7,681 nt of DNA from Chitinophagaceae bacterium. GTDB lineage: Bacteria; Bacteroidota; Bacteroidia; Chitinophagales; Chitinophagaceae. Location: NCBI GenBank assembly GCA_009996555.1, contig JAACZX010000104.1, forward strand, positions 1 to 7,681, written 5' to 3'. The notes under the pieces were generated by a model, which did not search any database, was not told where the DNA came from, and saw only the letters and a list, made by a program, of their open reading frames with translations. Positions 1 to 7,267 of the stretch are shown here, in pieces; position 1 is the stretch's first letter, and each line of letters begins with the position of its first letter. A program made the translations under genes and the position numbers.

Positions 1-1250
1 TTGGATTTATTTCTTCATTAAAATTAAGAGCTGGTTGGGGTATAAGTTCAAACGCTGGTATAAACCCTTATCAAACTTTAGGAAGTTTGAGTTCAAATTT
101 CTACAATTATGGACAGGGAACTACTCCATTGGTGAACTATGTAAATGGATACACGATCAATACTCTTCCCAATCCTCAACTTACCTGGGAAAAAACAAGA
201 GGGTTAAACATTGGTTTAGATTTCGGTTTACTTAACAGCCGTATTACTGGTTCGATCGAATATTTTGATAACCAAACCAGCGACATTTTATTGAGTAAAA
301 GTTTGCCGGTTAGTAACGGAGCAAATTCTATTTTGGTGAATGCCGGTAAAACCAGCACGAAAGGAATGGAATTTACTGTTAGCAGCATGAATATACAAAG
401 CAAGAAACCAAACGGATTTGTGTGGCGTACAGATGTGTCAGCATTCTTTACAAGAGAAAAAATTGTGGCTTTGCAACAAGGCTTACAACAGGATGTGGGT
501 AATGGTTGGTTTGTAGGAAAACCTATCACTGTAATTTATGATCTGAAAAAAATCGGAATCTGGCAAACCAGTGAAGCTGCACAGGCTGCAGTGTATGGAC
601 AATTTCCTGGTGATATAAAGCTTGAAGACAGAAATAAGAATAATGCTATTGATGCAGATGACCGCCAGTTTGTAGGTGATTTTCAACCTGACCTGGTTGC
701 TGGTATGACCAATCATTTTGAGTTTAAAAACTTTGATTTGAATGTGGTGATGTTCGGTCGTTTTGGCCAAACAGTTGTAGCAACATATTTATCTGCTGAT
801 GGTGGTGCAGGTGGTTATCCGTTCTTTATGAACAGCCGTGTTAATCAACATAAAGTTGATTACTGGACTCCAACAAATCCAACAAATGCTTTCCCTCAGC
901 CTGATGCCAGCCGTGATGGACAGCTTTACACATCTACACTTACATACCAGGATGGTTCATTCATTAAATTAAGAACAATTGATTTGGGTTATAATGTTCC
1001 TCCTGCTATGCTCAATAAGTTGAAGATCCAATCTTTAAGAATTTATGTGTCTGCTCAAAATCCATTTATTATTTGGGCTCCACTTGTTAGAGATGGCTTG
1101 GGTATTGATCCGGAAGGAAACTTTACAGGTAATAATAACTCCGTTGGTTCAATCGGAAGTACAACTCCTGTTAAAACCCGTGCTATTACAGTTAACATGA
1201 ATGTGCCACCAACCCGCCAATTTGTTTTTGGTGTAAACCTGAAATTTTAA
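1..1250 (+). CDS. susC: SusC/RagA-family TonB-dependent outer-membrane transporter, C-terminal part
   Basis: The frame is open from the left edge (first full codon at base 3) and encodes 415 residues, about the last 40% of a family whose members are usually near 1000 residues. The signal peptide, plug and first strands lie outside the window. What is visible is beta-barrel: alternating aromatic strands, the SusC-typical segment LKLRAGWG near the start, FPGDIKLEDRN followed by an acidic EF-hand-like loop (D, N, N, D, D between bases 627 and 662), the strand motif IYVSAQNPF, and a terminal FVFGVNLKF ending in Phe as expected for outer-membrane insertion. SusC forms the barrel that imports glycans bound by SusD, powered by TonB. 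The susD gene follows after 18 bases, so the two are almost certainly cotranscribed. The family is clear; the substrate cannot be read from this part. Confidence 0.95.
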   Translation, partial: GFISSLKLRAGWGISSNAGINPYQTLGSLSSNFYNYGQGTTPLVNYVNGYTINTLPNPQLTWEKTRGLNIGLDFGLLNSRITGSIEYFDNQTSDILLSKSLPVSNGANSILVNAGKTSTKGMEFTVSSMNIQSKKPNGFVWRTDVSAFFTREKIVALQQGLQQDVGNGWFVGKPITVIYDLKKIGIWQTSEAAQAAVYGQFPGDIKLEDRNKNNAIDADDRQFVGDFQPDLVAGMTNHFEFKNFDLNVVMFGRFGQTVVATYLSADGGAGGYPFFMNSRVNQHKVDYWTPTNPTNAFPQPDASRDGQLYTSTLTYQDGSFIKLRTIDLGYNVPPAMLNKLKIQSLRIYVSAQNPFIIWAPLVRDGLGIDPEGNFTGNNNSVGSIGSTTPVKTRAITVNMNVPPTRQFVFGVNLKF

Positions 1251-1268
1251 TTTTTAAAGACTGTTATT

Positions 1269-3053
1269 ATGAAAAATAGAAATAAAATATTCCTGATTTT
1301 TTGTACAGCATTACTGTTTGCTGCCGCAGGGTGTAAGAAAATTCTGGAGGAACAGCCAAGAAGTTCTATTGACCCTTCTTATTTTAAAACGCCTGAAGGT
1401 ATCCAAGGTGGAATTGCAGGTATTTATTCTTCTTTCCGTGGGCATTGGGGAACACAGATATTTACCCAGTTGTTTAGTGCTGGAACAGATGAATCATTGA
1501 AAGGTGCAGCTGCTGATGTGCAGCATTGGTTTACGTATAATAACCCGGCAATAAAAAGTAACACGAACGATTATCTGGGTTTTTGGAATGGTTTGTTCAT
1601 TGATATCAATACAGCAAATGGTGTATTGGAATATGGAGCAAGTGCCAATATGCCCGCTGCAACAAAAACGCAGGTGCTTGCGCAGGCAAAGTTCCTGAGA
1701 GCATTCTGTTATTTTTACCTGGTTACTACGTTTGGTGAAGTTCCTTTACATACCACATTTAACACCGATCCTACTGCTGCTGATTCAAGGGCACCTTTGG
1801 CAGATGTGTATGCACAAATCATAAAGGACTTAACAGAGGCTTCTAATGATTTACCAAATACTGCTGCTGCAGGAACTGGTAAGCCAGCAACAAAGGCAAC
1901 TGCTTTGTACCTCCTTGCTAAAACATATCTCTGGAGAGGATGGTCAACAGCAGCTCAGCCAAATGATTTTACCAGTGCGTTTACAACTGCAAAGAATTTG
2001 ATCGATAATAAAGGAACATACGGATTAAACCTGATGCCTTATTTTGGAGATGTTTTTAAAGAAGGTAACGAATACGGTTCTGAAATCCTGATGGTAATTG
2101 ATCATACCAAAGATTTGAAATATGGACAAAACTCTGCACCTGGTAGCTTTGCATCAGGTCCTGCAGAAAATAAATCTAATTTCTTCTGGCGCCCCAACTA
2201 TCCAACCGTTCTTGCCAACTACCCTGCAGGTGGAGGATCGCCTGTTTGTGTAAGAGATATCCGCAATGGCCGTCCGTTCCAGCGTATCAGACCAAACACG
2301 CAATATGTAATTGATGTTGCATTTGCAAACCGTGCTACCGATGCAAGATATGAAGGCACCTTCCAAACTGTGTTTCTATCGAACAGCACACAAATGGCGG
2401 CTGCAGGAACACCTGGAGTTGTAACACCAAGGGGACAGTTGATTAATGCTGTTGATACTGCAATCTGGTTTGCAGACAGAGTTGTTACTCCAGCTGAAAG
2501 AGCAAGTTTTAAAGGAATCATTTTTGAGCCTGAGCATTTACCTGGCGCCACTGTAAAATACACAGCCAGCTTTTTTCCTAACCTCAGAAAATTCAATGAC
2601 TCTACAAGAGCTGATTTGAATGACTATTCAGACAGACCATTTATTTTATTCCGTTTTTCAGAATTGTATTTGATTGCTGCAGAAGCTGCCTTCAAAGGCG
2701 GAGGTACTATGCAACAGGCAGCCGATATGATCAATGTTTTAAGAACAAGAGCAGCATTGAAATTAAATCAAACGCCAGCTGAATATGCAGCTGCTGTGGC
2801 TGCACAGCAAATCACTTCTGCACAGGTAACATTGAATTTCATCTTAGATGAAAGAAGCCGTGAACTGTTTGCAGAGGATTGCAGGTGGTGGGATCTTGCA
2901 CGCACAAAAACGCTTGTTGCAAGAGTTCAACAATATAATCCGGAAGGTTCAGCAGGTGTACAGTCGTATAACATGCTGAGACCAATTCCACAAAGCCAGA
3001 TCGACCTGGTAACAGAGGGACCTAAATTCCCGCAAAACCCGGGTTATTTTTAA
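1269..3053 (+). CDS. susD: SusD/RagB-family glycan-binding surface lipoprotein
   Basis: A 594-residue protein, within the usual range of the family. The N-terminus is a lipoprotein signal: MKNRNK, a hydrophobic stretch, then lipobox AAGC with the modified Cys at residue 22. Family landmarks in order are FLRAFCYFYLVTTFGEVPL (about 142-160), the helical ATALYLLAKTYLWRGW segment, FSELYLIAAEAA (463-474), LRTRAAL, ILDERSRELFAEDCRWWDLAR (about 525-545) and the near-terminal LRPIPQSQIDL. SusD proteins sit on the outer membrane as a lid over SusC and bind the oligosaccharide. The start at 1269 gives a complete signal peptide and lies 18 bases after susC, with no Shine-Dalgarno sequence. No frameshift is visible. 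The ligand is not determined by sequence; nearby xylose and uronate genes suggest xylan-derived glycans, which is inference. Confidence 0.96.
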   Translation: MKNRNKIFLIFCTALLFAAAGCKKILEEQPRSSIDPSYFKTPEGIQGGIAGIYSSFRGHWGTQIFTQLFSAGTDESLKGAAADVQHWFTYNNPAIKSNTNDYLGFWNGLFIDINTANGVLEYGASANMPAATKTQVLAQAKFLRAFCYFYLVTTFGEVPLHTTFNTDPTAADSRAPLADVYAQIIKDLTEASNDLPNTAAAGTGKPATKATALYLLAKTYLWRGWSTAAQPNDFTSAFTTAKNLIDNKGTYGLNLMPYFGDVFKEGNEYGSEILMVIDHTKDLKYGQNSAPGSFASGPAENKSNFFWRPNYPTVLANYPAGGGSPVCVRDIRNGRPFQRIRPNTQYVIDVAFANRATDARYEGTFQTVFLSNSTQMAAAGTPGVVTPRGQLINAVDTAIWFADRVVTPAERASFKGIIFEPEHLPGATVKYTASFFPNLRKFNDSTRADLNDYSDRPFILFRFSELYLIAAEAAFKGGGTMQQAADMINVLRTRAALKLNQTPAEYAAAVAAQQITSAQVTLNFILDERSRELFAEDCRWWDLARTKTLVARVQQYNPEGSAGVQSYNMLRPIPQSQIDLVTEGPKFPQNPGYF

Positions 3054-3114
3054 TCAGTGTTAATCCAATTACCTGATGAAGCATTTACGTAAAATGTTTA
3101 TTTCAAAATAAAAA

Positions 3115-3158
3115 GTAACCAACGAGGAGGGGTGTTCTCACCTCTCCTCATTCGTTAC
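3115..3158 (-). terminator. Long hairpin after susD, candidate terminator for the minus-strand araC transcript
   Basis: An 11-bp stem (3124-3134 with 3139-3149, one G-U type pair) closes a TTCT loop. It is extended by a 4x4 internal loop and an outer 5-bp stem GTAAC/GTTAC (3115-3119 with 3154-3158). On the plus strand no T run follows. On the minus strand the stem is followed by CTTTTATTTT, so the better reading is an intrinsic terminator of the convergent araC transcript, about 170 bases beyond its stop codon. It could also protect the 3' end of the susD mRNA. The structure is seen directly; the direction is inferred from the T-rich side. Confidence 0.6.
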
Positions 3159-3282
3159 ATGAACAACGTTTAAAAGATATCATACTCTTCTTTCAGTTTA
3201 TAACTGTAACGTGAAAGAAAACAATAAGGAAAGAAAAGTAAACCTATTCATGTTAGTTTGTTTAGGGTCATAATCAACAGCC
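3159..3282. other. Intergenic spacer between the two convergent hairpins
   Basis: An A/T-rich stretch with no plausible gene on either strand. It has a small inverted repeat, CAGTT-TAT-AACTG (3194-3206), nested in CTTTCA/TGAAAG arms (3190-3195 with 3212-3217). If the two flanking hairpins work in the directions proposed, this stretch is transcribed from both strands as the overlapping 3' ends of the susCD and araC messages. Confidence 0.4.
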
Positions 3283-3308
3283 GGGGGAATGTTCTCGTTC
3301 CCCCTTTT
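3283..3308 (+). terminator. Intrinsic terminator for the susCD transcript
   Basis: A 9-bp stem (3283-3291 with 3296-3304: GGGGGAATG against CGTTCCCCC, with one wobble pair) closes a TTCT loop and is followed directly by TTTTAT. This is the standard form of an intrinsic terminator reading on the plus strand. It lies 230 bases after the susD stop and only 19 bases beyond the end of the oppositely oriented araC gene. The loop is the same as in the hairpin at 3115-3158. Confidence 0.72.
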
Positions 3309-3327
3309 ATAAAACTGGTTGATGTAA

Positions 3328-4173
3328 TTACAGTTCTTTTCTGAATTCATTACGGTAACGGGAGGGAGTAACCTGTTTAAGCTCTTTGAATTTTTTGCTG
3401 AAGTGGGCCCAGCTATTGAATCCACTTTCATAACAGATTTCCAGCACGGCTTTGTTAGTGCTGGTTAATAGTTGACAGGCATGACCAATGCGTAGTTCCT
3501 GTAAAAAATCGAAGTACGTTTTTTTGACGTTTTTTTTGAAGAACCGGCTGAATGTGGGGATGCTCATATTTGCAACCTCGGCCACCTGGCTTAATGTAAC
3601 AACATGCAGGTAGTTCTTGAATGAAAAATCAAAGATCTCTTCAATAACAGGATTGATCTTGTCCTTTGTGCCGGCAAAATTGTTTGTATGGATGCGGTAT
3701 TGCCTGGATATGCTTAGTTGATGAAGGCAGGATAACAATAGTTGAATGCGGGAATAAGATTTGGCGGTGTATAAAGTTTTGATAAGTGCTGTAATGTTTT
3801 TTTTAAGCTCGTTTTCAAGTTGTATACCATGCGTTTTATTCAGGAAGGTTTGTATATTTTTCATTTCATACAAAGCGAGGAAATGTTCTCCGAATATTTC
3901 TTTCCTGAAATGAATAACGGTGGCACTGGCGATCATTTTCTGATGTTGTTTTCTGAACCAGTGTGGAAGATTGCCAGCCAGAAAATATACATCAGCTTCT
4001 TTGAACTCGCCCACAAAATCGCCCATCAGGAGTGAACCGCTTCCTTTTGTTATCAGGATCAACTCATACTCTTCATGTTTATGCCAACTGGTTTCAAAAG
4101 AAGGAGTAACATATTCCCTGCAGGCAAAAGATTGTTGATTCTCTAAGTGAACTTTCTGAATGAGCGTTTTCAT
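3328..4173 (-). CDS. AraC-family transcriptional regulator with N-terminal cupin domain
   Basis: A 281-residue protein of the usual two-domain AraC size. The N-terminal half is a cupin-like sensor fold: HKHEEYELILITKG (31-44) carries paired His and Glu, and LPHWF (69-73) is the second cupin motif. A helical linker follows. The C-terminal half has the two AraC helix-turn-helix units: LSQVAEVANMSIPTFSRFF (194-212) and AVLEICYESGFNSWAHFSKKF (242-262), then the family signature VTPSRYR (268-274). It is read divergently from xylB, with 143 bases between the start codons, so it most likely regulates xylBA and perhaps itself. Sensing a sugar such as xylose through the cupin is inference. It is not an orthologue of the longer enterobacterial XylR by layout. 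It could also control the convergent susCD pair. A8 and A7 runs in the coding strand fall between the two HTH units. Confidence 0.92.
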   Translation of the reverse strand: MKTLIQKVHLENQQSFACREYVTPSFETSWHKHEEYELILITKGSGSLLMGDFVGEFKEADVYFLAGNLPHWFRKQHQKMIASATVIHFRKEIFGEHFLALYEMKNIQTFLNKTHGIQLENELKKNITALIKTLYTAKSYSRIQLLLSCLHQLSISRQYRIHTNNFAGTKDKINPVIEEIFDFSFKNYLHVVTLSQVAEVANMSIPTFSRFFKKNVKKTYFDFLQELRIGHACQLLTSTNKAVLEICYESGFNSWAHFSKKFKELKQVTPSRYRNEFRKEL

Positions 4174-4178
4174 GAAAT

Positions 4179-4193
4179 AAATAGTTACTATTT
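4179..4193. promoter_or_regulatory. Perfect 7+1+7 palindrome next to the araC-type gene start
   Basis: AAATAGT-T-ACTATTT is an exact inverted repeat with a single central base. Its near end lies 5 bases upstream of the regulator start codon at 4173. This position fits either an operator for autoregulation or a small hairpin in the mRNA leader next to the start codon. The sequence is seen directly; no protein can be assigned to it. Confidence 0.45.
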
Positions 4194-4223
4194 TGTCACA
4201 ATGATAGACGATAATGAAGTTGG

Positions 4224-4254
4224 TTTGATAAAATAACAGATTTTTTATCTCAAA
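4224..4254. promoter_or_regulatory. Imperfect inverted repeat upstream of the xylB promoter, candidate activator site
   Basis: GATAAAA (4227-4233) and TTTTATC (4243-4249) are exact inverted copies 9 bases apart. Outer TTTG (4224-4227) and CAAA (4251-4254) extend the symmetry with a two-base offset. The site ends just upstream of the proposed -33 element at 4261, where a class II-like activator could contact RNA polymerase. Part of the similarity may come from A/T richness. Many AraC proteins prefer direct repeats, so the bound factor is unknown. Confidence 0.35.
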
Positions 4255-4260
4255 TTACAG

Positions 4261-4291
4261 TTGAGGCTTTCTGTGAATGTTCTAACCTTTG
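4261..4291 (+). promoter_or_regulatory. Candidate Bacteroidota-type promoter of xylBA
   Basis: TTG at 4261-4263 (-33 element) and AACCTTTG at 4284-4291 (-7 element; consensus TAnnTTTG with one mismatch) are separated by 20 bases, inside the spacing known for the primary sigma factor of Bacteroidota. Transcription would begin near 4298, leaving a very short leader before xylB at 4317. It is the best match in the divergent region on this strand. I saw no equally good match for the regulator on the other strand. Confidence 0.5.
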
Positions 4292-4306
4292 ACCACTGAA
4301 TTTAAA

Positions 4307-4336
4307 ATGGCTGCACATGCTTCTTTTAGGAATTGA
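4307..4336 (+). other. Nine-codon upstream ORF overlapping the xylB start
   Basis: ATG at 4307 opens a 9-codon frame (MAAHASFRN) that stops at 4334-4336, 20 bases inside xylB and in another frame. Its context, TTTAAAATG with A at -3, is more typical of Bacteroidota starts than the CAC before the xylB ATG. It may be a chance start, a leader that tunes xylB translation, or a hint of a one-base sequence error at the start. Only the sequence is certain. Confidence 0.25.
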
Positions 4337-5795
4337 TATTGGTACTTCCTCTATAAAAGTTTCGGTGGTTGATGCTCAAACACAGCAACGTGTTATCAGC
4401 GTTAACTGGCCGGAGAATGAAACGGAAATTATTTCAAAACAACCGGGCTGGGCTGAACAAAGCCCTGCGCTGTGGTGGGAGCATACACAGCTGGCTATTA
4501 AGAAAGCCAATGCTTCCGGATTGTATGATCCGAAAGATATTGCTGCTATTGGTATTTCGTACCAGATGCACGGGTTGGTGGTAGTGGATAAGCAACAGCA
4601 GTTATTGCGTAACAGTATTATCTGGTGCGATAGCCGTGCAGTGGAGATCGGCAACAAAGCGTTTGATGCCATTGGTCCGTCAAAATCATTACAACATTTA
4701 CTTAACTCACCGGGAAATTTTACAGCCAGTAAACTGGCTTGGGTAAAGGAAAATGAACCTGCTCTTTACGAACAGATCAGCAAGATCATGTTGCCCGGCG
4801 ATTATATTGCTTTGCAATTAACCGGTACTGCAACAACAAGCATCTCCGCTTTATCTGAAGGTGTGTTTTGGGATTTTGTGAATAATGAATTGTCAAAAGA
4901 TGTATTTGGATATTATGGTTTTGATGAGTCATTCATCCCATCCATCAACAATGTGTTTTCTGATCATGGGCAATTGAGTGCTGCAGTTGCAGCTGAGTTA
5001 TCATTGAAACAGGGAATTCCTGTTGCATACAAAGCAGGCGATCAGCCAAACAATGCATTATCATTAAACGTACTGGAAGCTGGTGAGGTGGCAGCAACTG
5101 CAGGAACCAGTGGTGTTATTTATGGCGTGAGTGATGAACTCACGTTCGATCCGCAATCACGCATCAACAGTTTTGCGCACGTGAACTATACGGAGCAGCA
5201 GAAAAGAATTGGTGTGTTGTTATGTATCAATGGCACAGGTATTCTCAACCGCTGGATGAAAAACCTTACAGCAAATAACAGTTACCAGGCAATGAATGAA
5301 GCAGCAGCTTCGGTTGCCGTTGGCAGCGATGGCGTATTTGTTCTGCCATTTGGTAACGGCGCAGAACGCATGCTTGAAAACAAAATGACCGGTGCACATA
5401 TTCATCAGCTCGATTTTAATATTCACACCCAGGCACATTTGTACCGTGCATCACAGGAAGGCATTGCTTTTGCTTTCCGCTATGGGCTTGATATTATGCG
5501 GGAAAATAAAATGAACCCTTCTGTTATACGTGCAGGAAAGGCCAACATGTTTTTGAGCGATGTATTTACAAAAGCATTTGTGAATACGTTGAACATTCCT
5601 GTGGAGTTACATAATTGCGATGGAAGTGTGGGTGCTGCATTGGGTGCTGGTATTGGTGCCGGTATTTATAAACATCCAAAAGAAGCTTTCAGTAATGCAA
5701 AACCACTGGCGGTAATAGAACCTGACAGCACAACACAGCAATACGATTCACTTTATCATCAATGGAATGAGTTGCTGCAAAAGCAACTTGCATAA
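4317..5795 (+). CDS. xylB: Xylulokinase (FGGY carbohydrate kinase)
   Basis: A 492-residue kinase that phosphorylates D-xylulose to D-xylulose-5-phosphate with ATP in the cytoplasm, feeding the pentose phosphate pathway. Visible motifs are the N-terminal phosphate loop GIDIGTSSIKV with Asp7, PGWAEQSP, the sugar-side motif ISYQMHG (Met84-His85-Gly86), IIWCDSRA, LPGDYI, AGDQPNNA with the expected catalytic base Asp242, GTSG (263-266) and the C-terminal DGSVGAALGAGIGAG (435-449). The usual Gly-rich GGGSKS-type ATP motif is instead AGKANMFLS (406-414), which I believe is a subgroup trait rather than damage. ATG 4317 is the only in-frame ATG before the first motif, and an upstream in-frame stop lies at 4290-4292. 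An out-of-frame ATG at 4307 overlaps the start. The adjacent xylose isomerase gene fixes the substrate as xylulose. Confidence 0.95.
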   Translation: MLLLGIDIGTSSIKVSVVDAQTQQRVISVNWPENETEIISKQPGWAEQSPALWWEHTQLAIKKANASGLYDPKDIAAIGISYQMHGLVVVDKQQQLLRNSIIWCDSRAVEIGNKAFDAIGPSKSLQHLLNSPGNFTASKLAWVKENEPALYEQISKIMLPGDYIALQLTGTATTSISALSEGVFWDFVNNELSKDVFGYYGFDESFIPSINNVFSDHGQLSAAVAAELSLKQGIPVAYKAGDQPNNALSLNVLEAGEVAATAGTSGVIYGVSDELTFDPQSRINSFAHVNYTEQQKRIGVLLCINGTGILNRWMKNLTANNSYQAMNEAAASVAVGSDGVFVLPFGNGAERMLENKMTGAHIHQLDFNIHTQAHLYRASQEGIAFAFRYGLDIMRENKMNPSVIRAGKANMFLSDVFTKAFVNTLNIPVELHNCDGSVGAALGAGIGAGIYKHPKEAFSNAKPLAVIEPDSTTQQYDSLYHQWNELLQKQLA

Positions 5796-5813
5796 TCACG
5801 GTTTATAATTTTG
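5788..5813 (+). promoter_or_regulatory. Weak candidate internal promoter before xylA
   Basis: TAATTTTG at 5806-5813 fits the TAnnTTTG consensus fully. The nearest TTG (5788-5790) lies only 15 bases upstream, shorter than usual. If active, transcription would begin near 5820, between the alternative TTG codon at 5811 and the ATG at 5850, which would support the ATG as start. It may be a chance match in the 54-base xylB-xylA gap. Confidence 0.25.
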
Positions 5814-5849
5814 ATCATAATAGCTGACAACAGCATAAAAAACCAAACA

Positions 5850-7178
5850 ATGACAGTAGTAACAGGACAAACAGAATTTTTCAAGGGAATACCTCAGATA
5901 AAATTTGAGGGGAGAGATACCGATAACCCGTTAGCGTTTCGTTGGTACAACGAAAACCAGGTAGTGGCAGGCAAAACAATGAAAGACTGGTTGCGTTTTG
6001 CTTGTGCATATTGGCACAGCTTTACAGGTAGTGGTGCCGATCCGTTTGGCGAACCAACGCACTTATTTGCGTGGGATAAAAAAGCAGATGCAGTTGAACG
6101 TGCAAAAGATAAAGCGGATGCTGCATTTGAATTTATGACCAAGCTTGGATTGCCTTACTATTGCTTTCATGATGTGGATGTAGTGGATTATACCAACGAT
6201 GTAAATGAAAACGATAAGCGTTTACAAACACTCACTGCCTACCTGGGTGAAAAGCAAAAAGCAAGCGGTATTAAATTATTATGGGGCACAGCGAATTTAT
6301 TTTCGAACAGACGTTATATGAATGGCGCTTCCACCAATCCTGATTTTCATGTGTTGGCTCACGGAGGCGCACAGGTGAAAGCAGCGTTGGATGCAACCAT
6401 TGCACTTGGTGGCGAAAACTATGTGTTCTGGGGCGGCCGTGAAGGTTATATGAGCCTGCTTAATACAAATATGAAACGTGAAAAAGATCATCTTGCACGC
6501 TTCCTTCATACCGCAAAAGATTATGCACGCAAAAATGGTTTTAAAGGAAAGTTCTTTATTGAACCAAAACCATGTGAGCCAAGCAAACATCAATACGATT
6601 ATGATAGTGAAACAGTGATTGGCTTCCTTCGTCAGTATGATCTGTTGAATGATTTTAGTTTGAATATTGAAGTGAACCATGCAACACTTGCCGGTCATAC
6701 ATTCCAGCATGAGTTGCAGGTGGCAGCAGATGCAGGCTTGCTCGGAAGTATTGATGCCAACCGTGGCGATTATCAAAACGGATGGGATACCGATCAGTTC
6801 CCGAACAATGTGAATGAACTGGCCGAAGCGATGCTGGTGATTGTTGAAGCTGGTGGCTTTGGCGGAGGCGGTATTAACTTTGATGCGAAGATCCGCAGAA
6901 ACAGTACTGATATGGAAGACCTGTTCCATGCACATATTGGTGGCATGGATACATTTGCCCGCTCGTTGGTAATTGCAGATAACGTTCTTCAGAAATCTGA
7001 TTACAAAACGATCCGCAGTAACCGTTACGCTTCGTTTGATAGTGGAAAAGGAAAAGAGTTTGAGGAAGGAAAACTGTCATTGGAAGATCTGCGTGCTTAT
7101 GCTGTTGAAAATGGAGAGCCTGCTCTTGTAAGCGGTAAACAGGAATACCTGGAAAATCTCATCAACAGGTTTATTTAA
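5850..7178 (+). CDS. xylA: Xylose isomerase
   Basis: Interconverts D-xylose and D-xylulose; a cytoplasmic TIM-barrel enzyme using two divalent metal ions. From ATG 5850 it is 442 residues, the normal length of the long (class II) form. A longer reading from TTG 5811 adds 13 unconserved residues and is less likely. Every expected active-site residue is present: His107 and Asp110 (FHDVD), WGGREGY (194-200), Glu238 and Lys240 (FIEPKP), Glu274 and His277 (IEVNH), Asp302, Asp313 and Asp315 (GWDTD), Asp345 (INFDAK). They sit at a constant offset of +6 from the E. coli enzyme as I remember its numbering. It starts 54 bases after xylB and probably shares its transcript, and a strong terminator follows. 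The order xylB-xylA is the reverse of E. coli xylAB. No defects are seen. Confidence 0.97.
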   Translation: MTVVTGQTEFFKGIPQIKFEGRDTDNPLAFRWYNENQVVAGKTMKDWLRFACAYWHSFTGSGADPFGEPTHLFAWDKKADAVERAKDKADAAFEFMTKLGLPYYCFHDVDVVDYTNDVNENDKRLQTLTAYLGEKQKASGIKLLWGTANLFSNRRYMNGASTNPDFHVLAHGGAQVKAALDATIALGGENYVFWGGREGYMSLLNTNMKREKDHLARFLHTAKDYARKNGFKGKFFIEPKPCEPSKHQYDYDSETVIGFLRQYDLLNDFSLNIEVNHATLAGHTFQHELQVAADAGLLGSIDANRGDYQNGWDTDQFPNNVNELAEAMLVIVEAGGFGGGGINFDAKIRRNSTDMEDLFHAHIGGMDTFARSLVIADNVLQKSDYKTIRSNRYASFDSGKGKEFEEGKLSLEDLRAYAVENGEPALVSGKQEYLENLINRFI

Positions 7179-7194
7179 TTAATTTAATGGTACG

Positions 7195-7238
7195 ACTGTT
7201 GCAGTTTAGAACCTGTTTCTAAATTGCAACAGTTTTTT
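7195..7238 (+). terminator. Strong intrinsic terminator after xylA
   Basis: A 17-bp stem (7195-7211 with 7217-7233, one G-U type pair) closes a 5-base loop, CCTGT. The right arm runs into six T bases (7233-7238). There is no matching T run for the other strand, so it is one-directional. It begins 16 bases after the xylA stop and ends 29 bases before the uxuA ATG, so it should end xylBA transcription unless read-through or attenuation occurs. Confidence 0.9.
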
Positions 7239-7248
7239 AATTTATAAC

Positions 7249-7264
7249 TATATCAAACAGTTGA
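7249..7264 (+). repeat. Leader block shared with the xylB upstream region
   Basis: TATATCAAACAGTTGA (7249-7264) matches 4246-4264, TATCTCAAA-TTA-CAGTTGA, at 15 of 16 positions with a 3-base insertion. In the xylB copy it contains the proposed -33 TTG and the right arm of the inverted repeat. In the uxuA copy it ends 3 bases before the start codon. It may be a common regulatory word or chance in A/T-rich DNA. Confidence 0.3.
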
Positions 7265-7267
7265 ATT

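Noticed and set aside
176..529. 117-codon minus-strand open frame within susC
   Set aside because: Antisense shadow of the barrel coding region; no domain and no start signal.
2219..2596. 125-codon minus-strand open frame within susD
   Set aside because: Antisense to a well-supported SusD frame, with no known motif and no leader.
3198..3431. 77-codon minus-strand frame across the araC 3' end
   Set aside because: Overlaps the HTH-coding end of the regulator in another frame and crosses the proposed susCD terminator; no family resemblance.
4199..4206. CAATGATA as a minus-strand -7 element (TATCATTG) for the regulator
   Set aside because: One mismatch to the consensus and no -33 TTG partner at suitable distance.
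5771..5787. 6-bp hairpin (GTTGCT/AGCAAC) at the end of xylB
   Set aside because: Short stem inside coding sequence and no T run, so not a credible terminator between xylB and xylA.
5811..5849. TTG at 5811 as the xylA start
   Set aside because: It adds 13 residues not expected in the family, while ATG 5850 gives the usual 442-residue length and an A-rich leader.
6297..6935. 212-codon open frame on the minus strand within xylA
   Set aside because: It lies fully antisense to a complete xylose isomerase with every catalytic residue intact; the translation is rich in Cys, His and Ile without a recognisable domain, as expected of a codon-bias shadow.
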